Positions 45,752 to 58,900 of a DNA stretch of 64,000 bases are shown here, piece by piece. The first letter of the stretch is position 1; every line of letters begins with the position of its first letter. The stretch is from NCBI GenBank assembly GCA_029339195.1, contig JAPTJF010000340.1, forward strand, positions 1-64,000, given 5' to 3'. This DNA comes from Micractinium sp. NFX-FRZ (Eukaryota > Chlorophyta > Trebouxiophyceae > Chlorellales > Chlorellaceae). The notes beneath the pieces are model-generated. The model saw nothing but the letters and a program-made list of their open reading frames with translations. It ran no database searches and was not told the origin of the DNA. The translations under genes were made by a program, and so were the position numbers.

Positions 45752-48700
45752 GGGGGCGGGGCCGACTGCGGCCGCTGCTGCTGGTGCTGCTGCTGCTGCC
45801 ACCTGGGAGGCGCCGCCCGGTCTGCCGACGCCTGCGCCCGCTCCGTGGCTCGTGGCAGCGGGTGCTGCTGCGCCTGCAGGGTGTCGCCGCTGCCGCTCCC
45901 TGACCCGCCATTGCTCTGCAGCACCTCGCTTAGCAACTGGCTGAGCGCCAAGCTGCTTGCCGTGGGGTGCTCCAGAGGCAGCTGGGAGGCCGGCGGCAGC
46001 TGGTGTGCCTGCGCATGCTGTGCGTGCTGTGCGTGCTGGGAGGCGCCGGCGCCGTCAGGCTTCTGCTGCTGCCCAGAGGCCTGCCGCTGCTGCGCCTCCC
46101 TGCCGTGCATCTCTCTCTGCAGCCCCGACATGAGCTGCAGGAGGGACAGGCCCTCAGAGGGCCTCGCCTCCCCCCCCTGTGCCGCCGCCGCGTGCCGCTG
46201 CGCCGCCAGCAGCCGCCGCTCTTCCTCCTGCAGGCGCCGCAGCTGGCGCTGCTGCAGCTCCTGCTGCTGCTGCTCCCACGCCTGCTGCTCCCCCGCGCGC
46301 GCCCGCGCCTGCTCCTCCGCCCTCCGCCGCTGCTCCTCCTCCTGCCGAGTCGACAGGGCCCGCTGCTCCTCCGCCTGCCGCGCCGCCAGCTGCTGCTGCA
46401 TCAGCCGCTGCTGCTGCGTCTCGATGCTCGTAATCTCAGCCTTCAGGCTGCCAATCAGCTGAGTCAGCGCGCGGCTCTGCTCCTCCAGTTGGTGCATATC
46501 CAGGCCAGCGCCGGCGTCTGCCACTGCGGGCGCCGGGCTGACCAGTGGCGGGACGGGCGAGTCGAGAGCCCACCAGCTGCTGCTGCTGCGCGGCAGCGCG
46601 CCGCTGCTGCCGCTGCCGCCGCCGCCGCTGCCGGGGGCCAGGGGGGAGGGGAGGGAGAAGCCAGCAGCGGCCGCTGAAAGGAGGAAGGAGGCAGAGGGGT
46701 GGAGGGAGGCGGTGGGAGGGTGGGCAGGCCCCAGGCCATCGCCGCCGCTCCCACCGCCCAGCTGCTGCGCCGCCTGCTGCCGCCCGGAAGGCAGGCTGCC
46801 GGCGTTGAACACCGCCTGCTGCTGCTGCGCCGCCTGCTGCTGCTGGCGCTGCTGCTGCTGCGCAGCCAGGGCCGGCGCCGGCGCCAGGCTCTGGCTGGGT
46901 TGCCAGGCTGGCTGGTAGCTGTCGTCCCGCCCGACGTTAAGGCCAGCCAGAGACATGCTCGGGAGGCCCAGGGATGCCGAGGCGCCGGGCAGGAGGCGAT
47001 CGAGCATAGCCGAGGTGAAGAGCTCGGAGCCTGCAGGTGGAGGGGGGAAGACACAGCGGGGAGGGCGGGTGACACACACGGCAGGAGCGGATCCAGCGTG
47101 ACCGACGGTCAAGAACAGGTCGGGCCTGCTGCACGGGCAAGGGCATACAGTGGGGATGGGAGGGACATGCTGGGCAGGTAAGGAGGCGGAGATGGGAGGA
47201 AAGAAAGAAAGGGCAGCGGGGGCCAGGAGGTTGGCAGAAAGGGAGGGCAGCACAGCACGGCACAGCACAGCACAGCACTGCGCAGCACTGCGCAGCACCG
47301 CACAGCATACGCGCGCCATGCACAGCCCAAGAGTGCGCAGCGCGTGGTGCAGCCCCTCAACCCCCGACCGCCCCACGCGTGCACACATGCTCTGCCGGCA
47401 CAGCACGGACAGCATACACGTCATGCATGAATGCCCGCCCGCCCCACACGCCTGCACTGCCGACCTAGCACCCTCAAAGCCCCGTTTTGGCCAGCACCCG
47501 CCAGGGGGCTCAGCAGGTGCGCACAGCACAGCACGGCACAGCACAGCACAGCACAGCACGGCACGGCATGGCACGGCACAGCACGGCACAGCACAGTAGA
47601 GACTTACCAGCACCCGCCAGCGGGCTTAGAGGGGGCATCAGGTCTGCTGTGCTCCCGCTGTGCGCCGGCTGGCCACTTGCGCTGGGCGCAGCCGGAAGGA
47701 GCGGCTTGGGACGGAGCACCGATGGCTGCTGCTGCTGCTGCTGCTGCTGTGCAGTGTGCGCGGCCGCGGCGGCGCCCCCAGCGGCTCCACTGGCGGTACC
47801 GCCACCGCCAGCAGTACCGCCACCTGTCCCGCCGGTGTACTGCTGGATCAGCTGCTCCCGCCGCGCCTCCATCACCGCCTGCTTGGCTGCCTGCTGCTCA
47901 ACCGATTCCCGCTGCAGGGACTCCCAGAGGGACCGGAACGTGCTGCCCGACACAGACGGCCCTGCATGGGCCAGGATCCGGGAGTAATAAAGGGCGAGGT
48001 GAGGTGAATGGAAGCGCCTCCCATGTACAAAACATGCTGCCCAGCAGGGCGCAAGGCAAGCGGGTGCAGTGAGCCTGCCTGCGGTGGTGCAGGCGGTAGC
48101 AAGGGTGGGTGCAAGGGTGGGTGGTCCCCACAGGAGGTGGCACTTGAGCTGCCTGGCAGGGGCTGCGCTCATGCAGGGAGGTACACGAGAGGCATCCACA
48201 GGGGCACGTGCATGAGACGAGGCACGAAGCAGGAGCAGGAGCAGCGCCGCTCAGGCAAACCAAGGCAGCCTGGCCTACCTGCATCGGCCAGGCCAGCTGC
48301 CTGCTGCTGCAGCGCACCCATGCCATGCTCCACTTTCACATGCTGCTGCTGTTGTGCAGCCAAGGCAGGCTGGGGTGCCGCCGTGGGCCTGCCCTCCTGC
48401 CGCCACCCGTGCTGATGGACCGCCGCAGCCGCCACCGGCGGCTGCTGGTATTGAGCAAAGCTGGGGCCAGCCCAACCGGTGGTGATGGCAGCAGGGCGGT
48501 GCGGGGCCGGCAACTGCTGCACCTGCACCCGCTGCTGCTGCTGCTGCTGTGCCTGCTGCACCTGCACCCGCTGCTGCTGCTGCTGCTGTGCCTGCTGCGC
48601 CTGCTGGCGTGGCCAGGAGGCGTGCTGACGGAGCGCCTCTGCCGGCGGCTGCCATGTGGAGGGGCGGGCCGGGGCGGAGTGTGTGCGGTCCACTTTCTGG

Positions 48701-50888
48701 CGCTTGCCCCCCGACTCGAGCCGCCCTCCTGCACGGCAGGCACGCAGGGCAGCGAGGGGATGTTGCACACGAGTGGCACACAAGGAGCGGAGGGAGGGCA
48801 ACAAGGCAGCCGCCTTCCATCTTTGGCCAAGCAGCTGAGACAGATGCACAGCAAGAGGCAAGGCAGCTCCCCGGCCTCTCCCAGGCCCGTCCAGCCGTGC
48901 CGCCAACACAGCGGCGGCAGCAGCAGCTGGTGCACCGTGTGTGCCTCGCTTCCTGGCTGGCGCAACCAGCCCACGTCGCCCCCACTGTACACGGACGGCA
49001 GCACATGCAGCATGACACCGCCCGCGTGCGCCACTCTGTGCCCCCCCACCAACACAGCCAGGCAAGCAGTACCTCGCTCGCTGTCCCGCTCGCCGTCTGT
49101 GTCGCTCCCACCCTCTTCGTCCTCGTCCTCCGTCGTCCCGTCGCTGCAGCTGTACTCGTGGTGCCTATGCCCGCCCCCCTTCCTCCGCCGGTCGTCCTGC
49201 ATTCAGGGCGCACAACCAGCCAACCCGTCAATAAATGAGCGCTGACGCTGCGGCTGCACTGGTGGCGCCCGTGCCCACCCCCGCCCGCCCGGGCCCGCAC
49301 GAGCGTCGCTGCCGCTCCTCTCGCGCAGGGGCAGCCGGACGAGCAGTCGATCGATTGCCAGCCGTGCCCCCAGCTCAGCTGCGCTCTTCGCTTCCCCGCC
49401 GCCGCCCCCTGCCCCCATGCTGACCAAGTCCTCCCTTGCTGCCCTTCTGCCTGTCTGCCTAATAAATGCAACAACTGTGCGAATGCAACAGCTGCGCCGC
49501 TGGCCTGAACCTGCCCTCCTGCCGCCGCCCTCGCCGCTGCAGCTGGCAGAGCGGGTTGGACCGGAGCGTCCGCGGCCGGAGGGTGGCCACTTCCAGGCAG
49601 CTTCCGCGGGTGCGATGCAGCAGCAAGCAGCAGTACCAGCAGGACCGCAGCACTGCAACTCCCCGCCCTCTCACCCTCCGCTCCTTCAGCAGCTGCCGAT
49701 AGGGCCACTTCTTGAGGCCAAACCGCCGGCAGATGCGCTTGAAGATGGTCTGTGGGTGGGGGAGGGGAGGGAAGGGGGCACATAGCGGGCGGCATGTTGG
49801 CTGCCAGGCACAACGCGCACGCATGCACTTGGATGCATGCATGCCGACAATCGAGTGCTTCCAACACTGCATGCTTTCTTGTAGGAATGGAGGCTCAGCA
49901 CGTAAGGGGGCCGTCACGTGGAACGGGGCACACGGCTGGCGAGATGGCAGGTGCCGGTCGGAGGCTGCAGTACAGCGCTGCTTTCTGTCCCAAACAGGCT
50001 TCAGGTACCACGTGGTACCGCTGCGGGCCAGCTCCTCCCTTGCCCTCCACAGCCCAGGGTTGTGCCAGGAGGCATAAAATTGGCGCCCTCATGGGGGGAG
50101 CACCACAAATTGATCCCCACAGGCAGCCGTGTGGGTGCTGGTTGCCCCGCCCTCCCCGCTGCCTCTCAGCCAGCCACTTGAGCGTGCGGCCGGCTCGCAA
50201 TTGACCGGGAAGCTGCACGAGTCTACCACCCCTTGCTCACCAGTCCCACTCCCAGCGACTCGGCTGCCTTTTGGCTCGGCTGCAAGGGATCATAGCGGGA
50301 GCAGGCATGACGGGAGGGTGTCAGGGAGGAGGCCTGCACTGGGGTGTGTTGTGTGGTGTGGCCACGCCGAGGTGCACGCCCGGAGGCAGCTGCCGCGGCA
50401 CACCGCCCGGCAAGCGGCGCTTGCAGCGCAGAAGCCAGCACGCCTGCATTGCGGCTTTAGAGGCGCCCCTGGCGTCGGGATGCGGCGCCCCAAGCGGCAA
50501 TGCGGCATTGGAGAGGGGGTCACGCCTCCGGGCTGTGAGGCCCCCAACCGGCACTCGAGCGCACAACAGCGAGCGCTGGCAGGCGCATGAAATTGGCAAC
50601 TCACTAGCATAAATTTGGCTTGCAGGTCCTCATACGTGATGTCAGCTGTGTACACTCCTGCAGGCAGGTATGGGCAGGGCCAAACAGGTGCGGATGAGCA
50701 GCGACCGCGGGTGGTGGGGGGAGGGCGGTGGCAACCGCCGCCTGCGGGCGCGCCGGCAGCTGCTGGGGTTGCCTCGGCCCGCTCGGCGCGTGATGCTTTG
50801 ACTCCGCCATCTGCCGGGCTGCAGGGCCGCTTGGATGCCGCCCACCCTGCACGCCGAGGGTGGCGGCAAGGTACTGCGCCAGGACCAT
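44053..50888 (-). CDS. RWP-RK domain transcription factor
   Basis: RWP-RK factors regulate nitrogen response and gametogenesis in green algae and plants. Nine exons (50888-50846, 50657-50605, 50279-50241, 49749-49675, 49196-49073, 48728-48279, 47961-47608, 47030-45376, 45063-44053) give 1267 residues. The DNA-binding domain is split over exons 2-4: DITYEDLQAKFML, then SQKAAESLGVGL, then IFKRICRRFGLKKWPYRQL. KWPYRQ stands in place of RWPYRK. The next exon is acidic (TTEDEDEEGG). The rest is low complexity, rich in Gln, Ala and Ser, with a probable coiled coil near the C-terminus (HNLQKRLAERSQQRRQRALL). The last intron (45064-45375) is 312 nt, a multiple of three with no stop, so it can be retained. 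The 14-codon first exon is inferred from phase. Confidence 0.87.
45089..45172. repeat. GGTGAG hexamer minisatellite in last RWP-RK intron
   Basis: Tandem ggtgag/ggcagg hexamers. If retained in the mRNA it encodes alternating His-Pro on the minus strand. Confidence 0.85.
47246..47597. repeat. CACAG/CACGG pentamer satellites in RWP-RK intron
   Basis: Two blocks (about 47246-47310 and 47520-47597). Between them, near 47489-47517, lies a copy of the exon 7 3' edge (PLAGAG codons). Confidence 0.8.
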
Positions 50889-53706
50889 GCTTCCGCAGCT
50901 TTAGAGCAGGCTGTCACCTGCTTTTGTGCGTTTGCGGCACTTGGAATCGCCACGCTGGGGCGAAGGGCTAGCCGTCGCTGCGGGGCCGCCGGGCTGCGGG
51001 AAGGCTGGCCAGGGCGGCGGAGGCGGCGCTCCCTCCATCGTCCCCAGGAATACACGCCACAGTTCGCTGTACCCGAATTAACAAGCAGGGCTGTAGCCGC
51101 GGAGGTTCAACCCAGCTGGCAGGTCGTTCTGCCAGGGTTCAAGCCCCAAGAGCATTGCGCAGCATGCTGAAGGGGCGCCAAACTTGAAACCTGGACGTTT
51201 ACAGCCAGCAGGGAGGGTCAGAGTACAGGTGTGGCTTGCGGGGCCAACGCGTCCCTTCGATAGCAGCTGCCTGCTGCCCGCGTTCCAGACCGTTTATGGA
51301 GGGTGCACGGCCGTTGAGGGAAGTATTATGGCCGTGCAAGCGGTTTTGCATGAGGCCGGATGCTCAAACCGAAGCGGGTGGGCCTGGCCCCCAATGCCGC
51401 TGTCCTCGTCACCTTCCCTCCAGCAGCCGCTGTCACAGGATTTGGTGCCTGTACCAAATGAATTCTGCAAACACTGAATGGGGCAGCAGGGGTGCAGAGC
51501 AAGGATGCAGTCACCTGGTAGCCCTGTGGAGGGCTTGGCAGAGCAGACCCAAGGGGGCCCCCCTCCCCTGGCAGGCAGGTCGCGCACACTGCCCCCAGCT
51601 CTTTCCGCCCAGGTGCACCCGCAGCAGCAGGCGGAGCAAGCCGGGGTTGCCCACCCATGTACAGGGGGGGGAAATCACAACCCACAGCTCGTGCCGTATG
51701 CTGCAGGTCATCCCTAGCATGGCAGTACGCCTGCACACGCTGTCGCACACGCCCCCTCACATGGCTGCACCCCACACATGGCATGCACCCCCCACATGGC
51801 ATGCCACCCCCCACATGGCCCCTCCCGCCTGCTCACAGCGCCTGCTCTCTGAGCCCTCCTCGGGTGTTCCGCACTCTGCACGTGCACGTGCCCCTGATGG
51901 TTGTGCCGCACTTGAGCATGGACACCACAAGGACGCAGCAAGGTGGCAGCAAGGGCAGGTGTGTCGGAACACCACCTGCACCCCTAGTGCACTGCGAATG
52001 CCTGGCCATTGCACAGCTCATCACTGAGGCCACCTCAGGTTGGGCTCACAGGGCAAGGCAGGGGTGGCTGATAACATGCAGCCTTGCTGCCACCCCCTGG
52101 CTGCGCAGCTGGGAGGGCCACGCCATCACACCCGCATGCCCTCCTCCTTGCTCGCCCCCCGCTTGCACAAACTGTCCTGGCTAAAAGGCGATTACATGAC
52201 GGGGGGTACAGTCTTCTTGGAGGCAGGATGCACGCCCCCCTCAAACAGGAGGGACAGGAGGGAGGGCGGGGGACAAAAGGCGGGGAGGGCGGGGCTGCCG
52301 CGTGCGCCCCGCCCCGACCGGCGTGTGTTCGTTCTCAAAGGGCATGCATGTTGGCGTGCGCAAGGCCCCGTGCCGTGCCGGCTGCGGCTCGGGAGGGCGG
52401 GCAAGGTACAAGCAAAGTGGCGGCCAAGGGGTGGGTGGGTGCTGGGAGGCGTGGGGCAAACACATACATGCACACACGCGAGGGGAGGGGCATACAGACG
52501 AGAAGGGGTGGGGGCGCAGAACTTGGGAGCCAGGGCGGCGCGTGCAAGGGCGAGCCAACATCGGCCCAAACGGAGGCCGGCCCGATCAAGGGCACGCGGG
52601 GGCAAGGGCAAAACGGGGCAGCAGGGGGGAGAGGCGTGATGTGTGTAGGACGAGACCGGCAGGCGGGTGGCAGGCGCGCGCGGGAAGAGGGGGGGCGCTC
52701 GCGTGCTGCCGCCGCCGGCGCGCTGGAAAAGAGGGGGGCGTTGGGCAGGGAATCGGGCAACAAATGCGGTGCAAGTGCAAGTGCAGGGCGGGCAGGGCAG
52801 GCAAAGGGGTATGGAGGGGTGCCATCATCTAGGGCGAGCGGGCATGCAAGCAGGGGCGGCAGGGAGACGGCGCTGCGGGTGCCTGGGCGGCGCCCACAGG
52901 CGGCCAAGCCAGTCGCCGGCAGCATGCGGTGCGGTGCACGCGGGCAGGGTGTGTCATCAGAGCGACCAGAAAAGGGACAGGGGGCAGGGGCTCGACAGAG
53001 CAAGGCAAAGTGTGAGTGCAGGCAGTTCTCTCTTCTCGGGAAGGGGAGGGGGGGACGGGGCGGTACGCACAGAGGGCACAAGGTGGGGGTGGGGCGAGGG
53101 GGTGAGGCTTTTTTTGGGTATCGTGTCCGAGGGGCAGGGAGGGAAGGGGTGGGAAGACATGGTGGGGAGCGGGGGTACGGTACACTAGCGTGCGAGGGCA
53201 AGGGGGGCGCCCGCGAAAGGGGCGGGCGCACACAAAAAAAGGATTTTGGGAGGGATTCAGTGGGTGGGGTGCGACGCCGTGGCGTTCCCCAGGACGCGCC
53301 AGGGTTCCGGGGCGCAAGCGTGGACGAAGGGTGGGGTGGGGTGAGGGGGGGCGGGGGGCAAGATTGGAGGCACAAGGGGGGTGATGCTGGGGAAGAAAGG
53401 GGTCCTAGGATCGGCCCAGACGGGGGGCCACAGCGCAGGGTGTAGTGATGCGGGCCAGGCAGCTGGCAGCAGGGTGGGGCCAGGCGACCATGTGGCTTTC
53501 ACACCAGCAGCCCAGCAGACGCGCTGCACAAGCGAATGCGTGCCTCACAGAGTCCGGCGCTGCTGTCGCAGCAGGGCAGGCCCCCGTGCTGTGCATGCCG
53601 GGCTGCGCCGCAGACGCTGGCTGCTGGCCGCTGCAGGAAGGCGCCGGTGAGGCAGCCTCACCGTGACCTCCTGTAGCGGCAGCAGAAGTTCCTGCCAGCA
53701 AGGCGC
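50889..53706. other. intergenic region with long G-rich tract
   Basis: Promoter side of RWP-RK and downstream side of the small GATA gene. 51.1-52.1 kb shows short repeats (cacatggcatgcacccc at 51775-51810) and no supported gene. A 453-codon + frame (52084-53445) is open only because of G-rich composition. Confidence 0.5.
52210..53420 (+). repeat. long purine/G-rich, strand-asymmetric tract
   Basis: About 1.2 kb with strong G over C excess on the + strand and many GGG-GGGGGG groups, like the tract at 43 kb. No domain appears in any frame. A TTTTTTT interruption occurs at 53110. Confidence 0.65.
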
Positions 53707-54941
53707 TCAGGCCACTACTCGCGGCTGCTTGGCCAGCGGCTGCCCCTGCCCCTTGAGCGCCTGCCCGCTGCAGTGCTGCTGCTGCTGCGCCGCCCGCTTG
53801 CGCTGGTTGGAGGGGATGGTGGGGCCCAGCTGGTTGGTGCGCCTGCACCCATGAAAGTGTCAAGTTCGAACAGAATGTCAAGTGTGAAGTGGCGACAAAT
53901 GCGTGAGGTTCCAGCGCCTCCAGCTCAGATACGCATTCCGCGCACCCTCCCATGCCCCCCGCGTACTGGACTTAAGCTAGGGTGCCCACGTCGGCGCCCG
54001 TGCCCCACGCACGCTGCGCACGCCCACGGCGGGTGCCCGTGCAGCTGCCCTGATGCGTGTCGAATGGCAAGACACTGGAGCAGCGCACCTGTAGCGGGTG
54101 CCGCAGGCGTTGCAGAGGATAGCCTTGTGGGGCGGGCCGCGGCGCCACTGGGGGCTCTCCCTGCAAGGAGGCCGGAGCAAGGGCAGGCAGGCAGGTGACA
54201 GATGCTTGGTCAGTGCACGAGTGCATGGGAACGCGCGAGGTGATGCTGAAGTGGCAGCCAGACGCGGGCCTACATTGCTGATGTGTTTTCCCGAGGTGGG
54301 TGCTGCGCGGCGGGCAGCCCAAGAGCCAGTACGGCGGGGGAGGCATGGGAGGCCCCTCTGCCTCCTTCTCTCTGTCCAAGGCAAGCAGGGCACATGCGGC
54401 AGCCCCTCCGCCATGCTGCAGCGCACCCCAGGCACCCTAGGAGCTGACAATGGCTGTTGCGCAGCCCAATGTGAGGGCTGGCCAGGGGGGGTTACGTAGG
54501 TAGCCTCGGCAACAGCGGCACTGGCGGCACCGCGGCCTACTCAGCTGCAGCACACCCCTGCACTCACGTTGCGCCGCAGTGCGTGCACACGGGGCCTCCT
54601 CGCTTGTGCGTCTCCGCCAACAGCTCCTGGAAGGAAGGCTCCTTGGCCGCGGGCTGCTGCTCCAACACGCCCTTGGGCGCTGCCGAGCTCTCGGGCTGCA
54701 GAGGCTTGCCTTCTATGAGACGCTCGAGGTCCTGCTCGCTGGGATAGGCCATGGGGCGGCCCTCCCCGTCGGTGAGGACCAGCCTGTAGAGCACGCTGGC
54801 CGAGGAGCTCGACTGCTTGAGCTCGGAGAGCCCCTCGAACAGCGACTGGTGGCTGGCTCTAGCCGGGGCGCTCTGCCCATCCTCCAGGGGAGGCAGGCTA
54901 TCAAAGAAGTCGAGAGAGGCCGCAGAACCAAAAGGAGGCAT
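53707..54941 (-). CDS. GATA transcription factor, plant type
   Basis: Three exons (54941-54568, 54160-54089, 53842-53707) give 193 residues. The zinc finger, C-X2-C-X18-C-X2-C, lies at about 119-143 (CTHCGATESPQWRRG ... LCNACGTRYRR), with the canonical W-R-R and CNACG of GATA fingers. It is split by an intron after CGA. A basic tail (NQRKRAAQQQQ) follows. The N-terminal half has acidic/Ser segments (FFDSLPPLEDG) and SVLYRLVLTDGEGRPMAYPS, not assigned. The start ATG at 54941 is the first in frame; a possible acceptor (cccctgcag) just upstream suggests a 5'UTR intron. Predicted nuclear DNA-binding regulator. Confidence 0.88.
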
Positions 54942-55996
54942 TGCTGAGCACTGCAGGGGCTGTTGGCGAGCTGAGAACAGAAGCTGGTGTGTGGGTGAGC
55001 GCAAAGAATGGCAGCGATGGGGGTTTGGGATGGAAGAACCAAGAAGGTGCCTTCCACGCGTCCATGACCGGCCACAATGAGCATCGGACTGATGCTGATA
55101 GCTCTCGCCTCACCGTGCTGTTGCCAAGCCTTTTGAACATCCCACGACGTGAGAGGGGAGCGGTGCACAGAGAGTATCACAATGGAGGAAGGGCGGCGCA
55201 CGCCAGGCCCCTCCGCAAGGGCGGGCTCACTGCAAGCGGGACGGCGGGCCCACCCCCCCCACCGCCGTGTGGGCCGCCTCTTCTGAACACAACTCCATCC
55301 TTATGAACTCATACCATGTTGGGTAGCAGTTTTAAGGCTTGCGATGCAGCGCTTGCCAAAGCGACCCTGTGGGTCTTTGGGGCAAAAATAGTAGCGGCTT
55401 CCAAGGGGCCGCCCCCCCCCACACTTTGCCGTCAGTTTCGCTGGTGGTTACAAGCACGGCCCTGCATCAGCATATTGTTACTACCTCATTGCACGGTTCC
55501 TGCGCCCACCAAGCAAGGATGAGCGTTTCTCGAGCAGGAAGGGGGTGCACACAACACTTGTCCTCGGAGTGGTGACCTGTACTGCTGCGTGTGGCGGCCG
55601 TGGCGGCAGTACAGCAGGCAGGGTGCGGCGCCCACGCCCGCCCGCCCCCATCCTGCCAACCCCCCCTGCCCGCAACACATGTGCCCTCCCTCGTGCATTC
55701 CCTCCAGCCAACCCTTGTGCCTGCACTCTAGTTTACAAGCCATACGTTCAGGATGTTGCACAGCATTTATAAGCAATGCATCCGGAGCATCTGGGAGCAT
55801 CTGGGAGCATGCAACAGAGCCAAAGATGAGCTGGCTGGCGCTTGGCTGTTGCACAGCACTAACACAAGCAGCAGCGCTCAGCCACCTTGGAGCACACATG
55901 AGAGCAGAGACGAGCTGGCTGGCGCTCATGCATGCCGACCATCATTCAGCGTGCCCATTGGCAGCAGTTGCTTGTTGCTTGCTGAACTGTCGCGCT
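54942..55996. other. intergenic region
   Basis: Between two minus-strand genes. It holds the small GATA promoter and the end of the RRM-MYND transcript, with TGTAA on the minus strand at 55737-55733 as poly(A) candidate. A short repeat, gagcatctgggagcat, lies at 55787-55810. Confidence 0.5.
55733..55737 (-). promoter_or_regulatory. putative TGTAA polyadenylation signal of RRM-MYND gene
   Basis: TGTAA on the minus strand 260 bp past the stop. Confidence 0.4.
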
Positions 55997-58900
55997 CTAG
56001 GCACCTGCTCCAGCAGGCTCCCCTGCCTCTGCCGGCTGAGACTCTGCTTTCTCTGCCGCCGGCACAACCTTCGCCTCCGCCACATCGCCTGCCGCTGACT
56101 CAGCCTGTGCTGCCGCTGCCTCTGCTTCCGCTCCAGCTCCCTCCGCAAACGCGGCAGCCTCGGCCTCCGCCTGAGCTGCAATTGCCTCTGCCACTGCTCC
56201 ATCTGCTTCAGCAACCGGCGCTGCCTCTGCCTCCTCCGCCGCTGGAGCTGCCGCCTCTCCTTCCTCCGCCTCTGCTGCCACCCCTCCATTGGCCTCGGCT
56301 ACCGCTTCCGCTGCCTCTGCCGCACCCAGCGGCTCCTCCCCTGCCGCTACTTGGCCTGCCCCCCCACTGGGCGCAGCCTGGTCAGGAGCGCCGTTGGCAG
56401 GCGTGTCCACAGGTTGCTCGCCGCCAGCAGCACCCACACCTGGCAAGCTGCTGGCAGCTGCCTCGGCGCCGCCCTCGCTCCCGCCGGCTGCACCTGTGCT
56501 GCTTTCGCCGGCTGAAGCAGCAGCAGCAGCATCGGACCTGCCACCGTCCTGTGAGACGCTGTCGCTCTTGCCGGCCGCTGCTGCTAGCAGCGTGCGCAGC
56601 ATGCCGGCCTGCCTGCTGTGGGGCTGCTGCAGCGCCGCTGCCAGGAGCTGCACGCCCTCGCTGCCCAGGCCTGACGCTGTGCCCTGCTGAGATGGCAGCA
56701 CAGCCGACAGCTGCTGCAGCTGCACGCACTCACCCGCATGCCGCGCGTCCCAGTCTGCCAGCTGGCAGTCACGGCCGCAGTACTTGACTGTATGGCAGGC
56801 GCTGCATGCGCGCAGCAACATGCCGGCGCCACTGCCGCCGCAGGCGGCGCAGCAGGGGAGCTGCTCGGCCTGCGCCTGCGCCTGCCCTGCCTGCCCCTGC
56901 GTGCTGCCGGTGCTGCCGCCAGCGGTGACCCTGAACTGCACGTGGAGCGGCTCCGACCCTGCAGTGCAGCACGATTAGTGGCAGCGGTCAGAAGGGCTGG
57001 GTGCGGCACACCATGTGGGGGACGAGCATGGGCCGCCCCTGCACAGCACGCAGAGGCAGCGGGCAGGCGCCCCACCACAGGAGGGCAGCGGGGCACTTTG
57101 GGGCGGCACGACACCTGATGCACACGGCAGCCCGCTGCATTGCTGAACGCTGCATGTGCCCTGCTGTCGTCTCCTTCCGCACGGCTCCGCAATTACTGGA
57201 GCGTGCCGCCAACCACTCCCCCCGGCTGCCAGCCACAAGCAAAACCCAGCCGCTGGCACCCAGCCGGACGTCACCACCCAGGCAGCCGACACCACCTCCC
57301 ACCCACCCGCCCACCCACCCACCCTTGAGGCCCGGCGCCGCCCCGCTGCGCAGAGCTGCCACGGCCGCCGCGGCCGCCTCCTGGCTAGAGAAGTAGAGGT
57401 ACCCAATGCCGGAGGATGCATAATACGTGCCGCCTTTGAGCTGCGGGTCAAAGCGCTGGCCAAAGGTCAGCAGCAGCTGCCTGCAGGGGGCGGGGGAAGG
57501 GGGGGGGCAAGCCAGGGAGGGGCGGTGAGGGGAGGAAAGAGGCGAGGGAGAGGCGATGAGGGGAGAGCAGAAGCCAGGGAGGGGCGGTGATAGGATTGGG
57601 AAGGCCAGGGAGGGGCAATGAGGGGGGATGCAGAGAGGCCAAGGTGGGGGTCGGTCGAGCTGCAGCAGCACAGCACAGCAGTGCAGGTGGGGTGGCGGCA
57701 GCGGCAGGGTGGGTTACACCGCACTGGCAACTACTGCACCAAGCTGCCCGGGCGACCCAACACGTGCAGCTAGGGCAGCTGTGCCTTCAGCCGGGGAGCG
57801 GCACAGCTTCCCGGCAGCTCCCTGCCTAAGTGGCAGACCCACCCTGCACTGGGCCAACACAAATTTGCCCCACTCCTTCTGACAGGCTCATCCCACCTGC
57901 TGGCATCCGGCCCCAACTTCTTCACTCGCACGAAGCTGCTGGGCTGGGTGTCACTGTACGCCGCCTCCTGCACCTGCTGCGCCTGCTGCTGCGGCTGCTG
58001 CTGCTTCTTGGCAGGCGCCGCGCCTGCTGAGCCCAGCCGCTGCACGCCTGCCCCTGCACCTGCTGTGCCTGCTGTGCCTGCCGTCACCGGGTGCTTATAC
58101 TCAACACCCAGAGGTCCAGAGCCTGCAGCAGGGCAGCAGGGCAGGCAGCGTCCACAGCCAGCATTATGGCGGCAGCGGCGCGGCCTGACGGTCGGGAGCT
58201 CAGCGCCAAACAGCGAACAGTCAGCAACAGGCGCAGGCAGGCAGGCCTGGGCCAGCGCCACCACAGGCAGGCAGGCAGGCAGGCAGGAAAGCCTTGGCTG
58301 GTGCCATCATAGGCAGGCAGGCAGGCAGGCAGGCAGGAAAGCCTTGGCTAGTGCCGTCACAGGCAGGCAAGCAGGCCAGCAGGCCGCGGCTAGCGCCATC
58401 ACAGGCAGGCAGGCAGGCACGTGGGCGCGCAACACACGCAAAGCAGGCGGCCGGTGCTGCTGGCAGCGGGCGCTCGGCGCGGCGTGGCGCCGGGGCCACT
58501 CACTTGTCAGGCCAGGCACGGGCTGCCCCTCCACCTCCCTGGCCACGTTCACCGCCGTCTCGCGGCTCTCAAAATGGATGGTCAGCGCACCGCCCAGCCC
58601 CTGCTTGTTGGGCGGCTTGAACACGTGCCCCTGCACCCCGCCGTGCTGCCTGGCAAGCGTGACGAGCGTGAGGGCATCCTCCTTGTCCCCCACACCCAGC
58701 AGCACCAAGTGCCGGCTGGGCGTGCCGCTGCGCACGTACTGCGCTGGTGCAGCGGGCGCCGGCGCGGCAGCTGACGTGGCGCGCGTCGGCGGCGGCGCGC
58801 CGGCGCCGGCACTGACGGTGCTGTTGCTGCTGGCGTGGCGGGTGCTGCTGCTGCTGCTGCTGCCGGCGGTGGCCAGCAGGCCTAAATGGAGCTGCACCAT

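Noticed and set aside
44053..47613. Single 1186-codon ORF as one exon
   Set aside because: It reads through an intron with good splice sites on each side (45064-45375) and, upstream of 47030, through another intron; the spliced model joins to the RWP-RK exons in phase. Retention of the 312-nt intron is kept as a possibility.
52084..53445. 453-codon Gly/Arg-rich + strand ORF
   Set aside because: Lies on a G-biased tract with no recognisable domain or splice structure; composition explains the open frame.
58256..58420. CRISPR-like array
   Set aside because: Units are simple GGCA repeats with near-identical spacers inside a eukaryotic intron.
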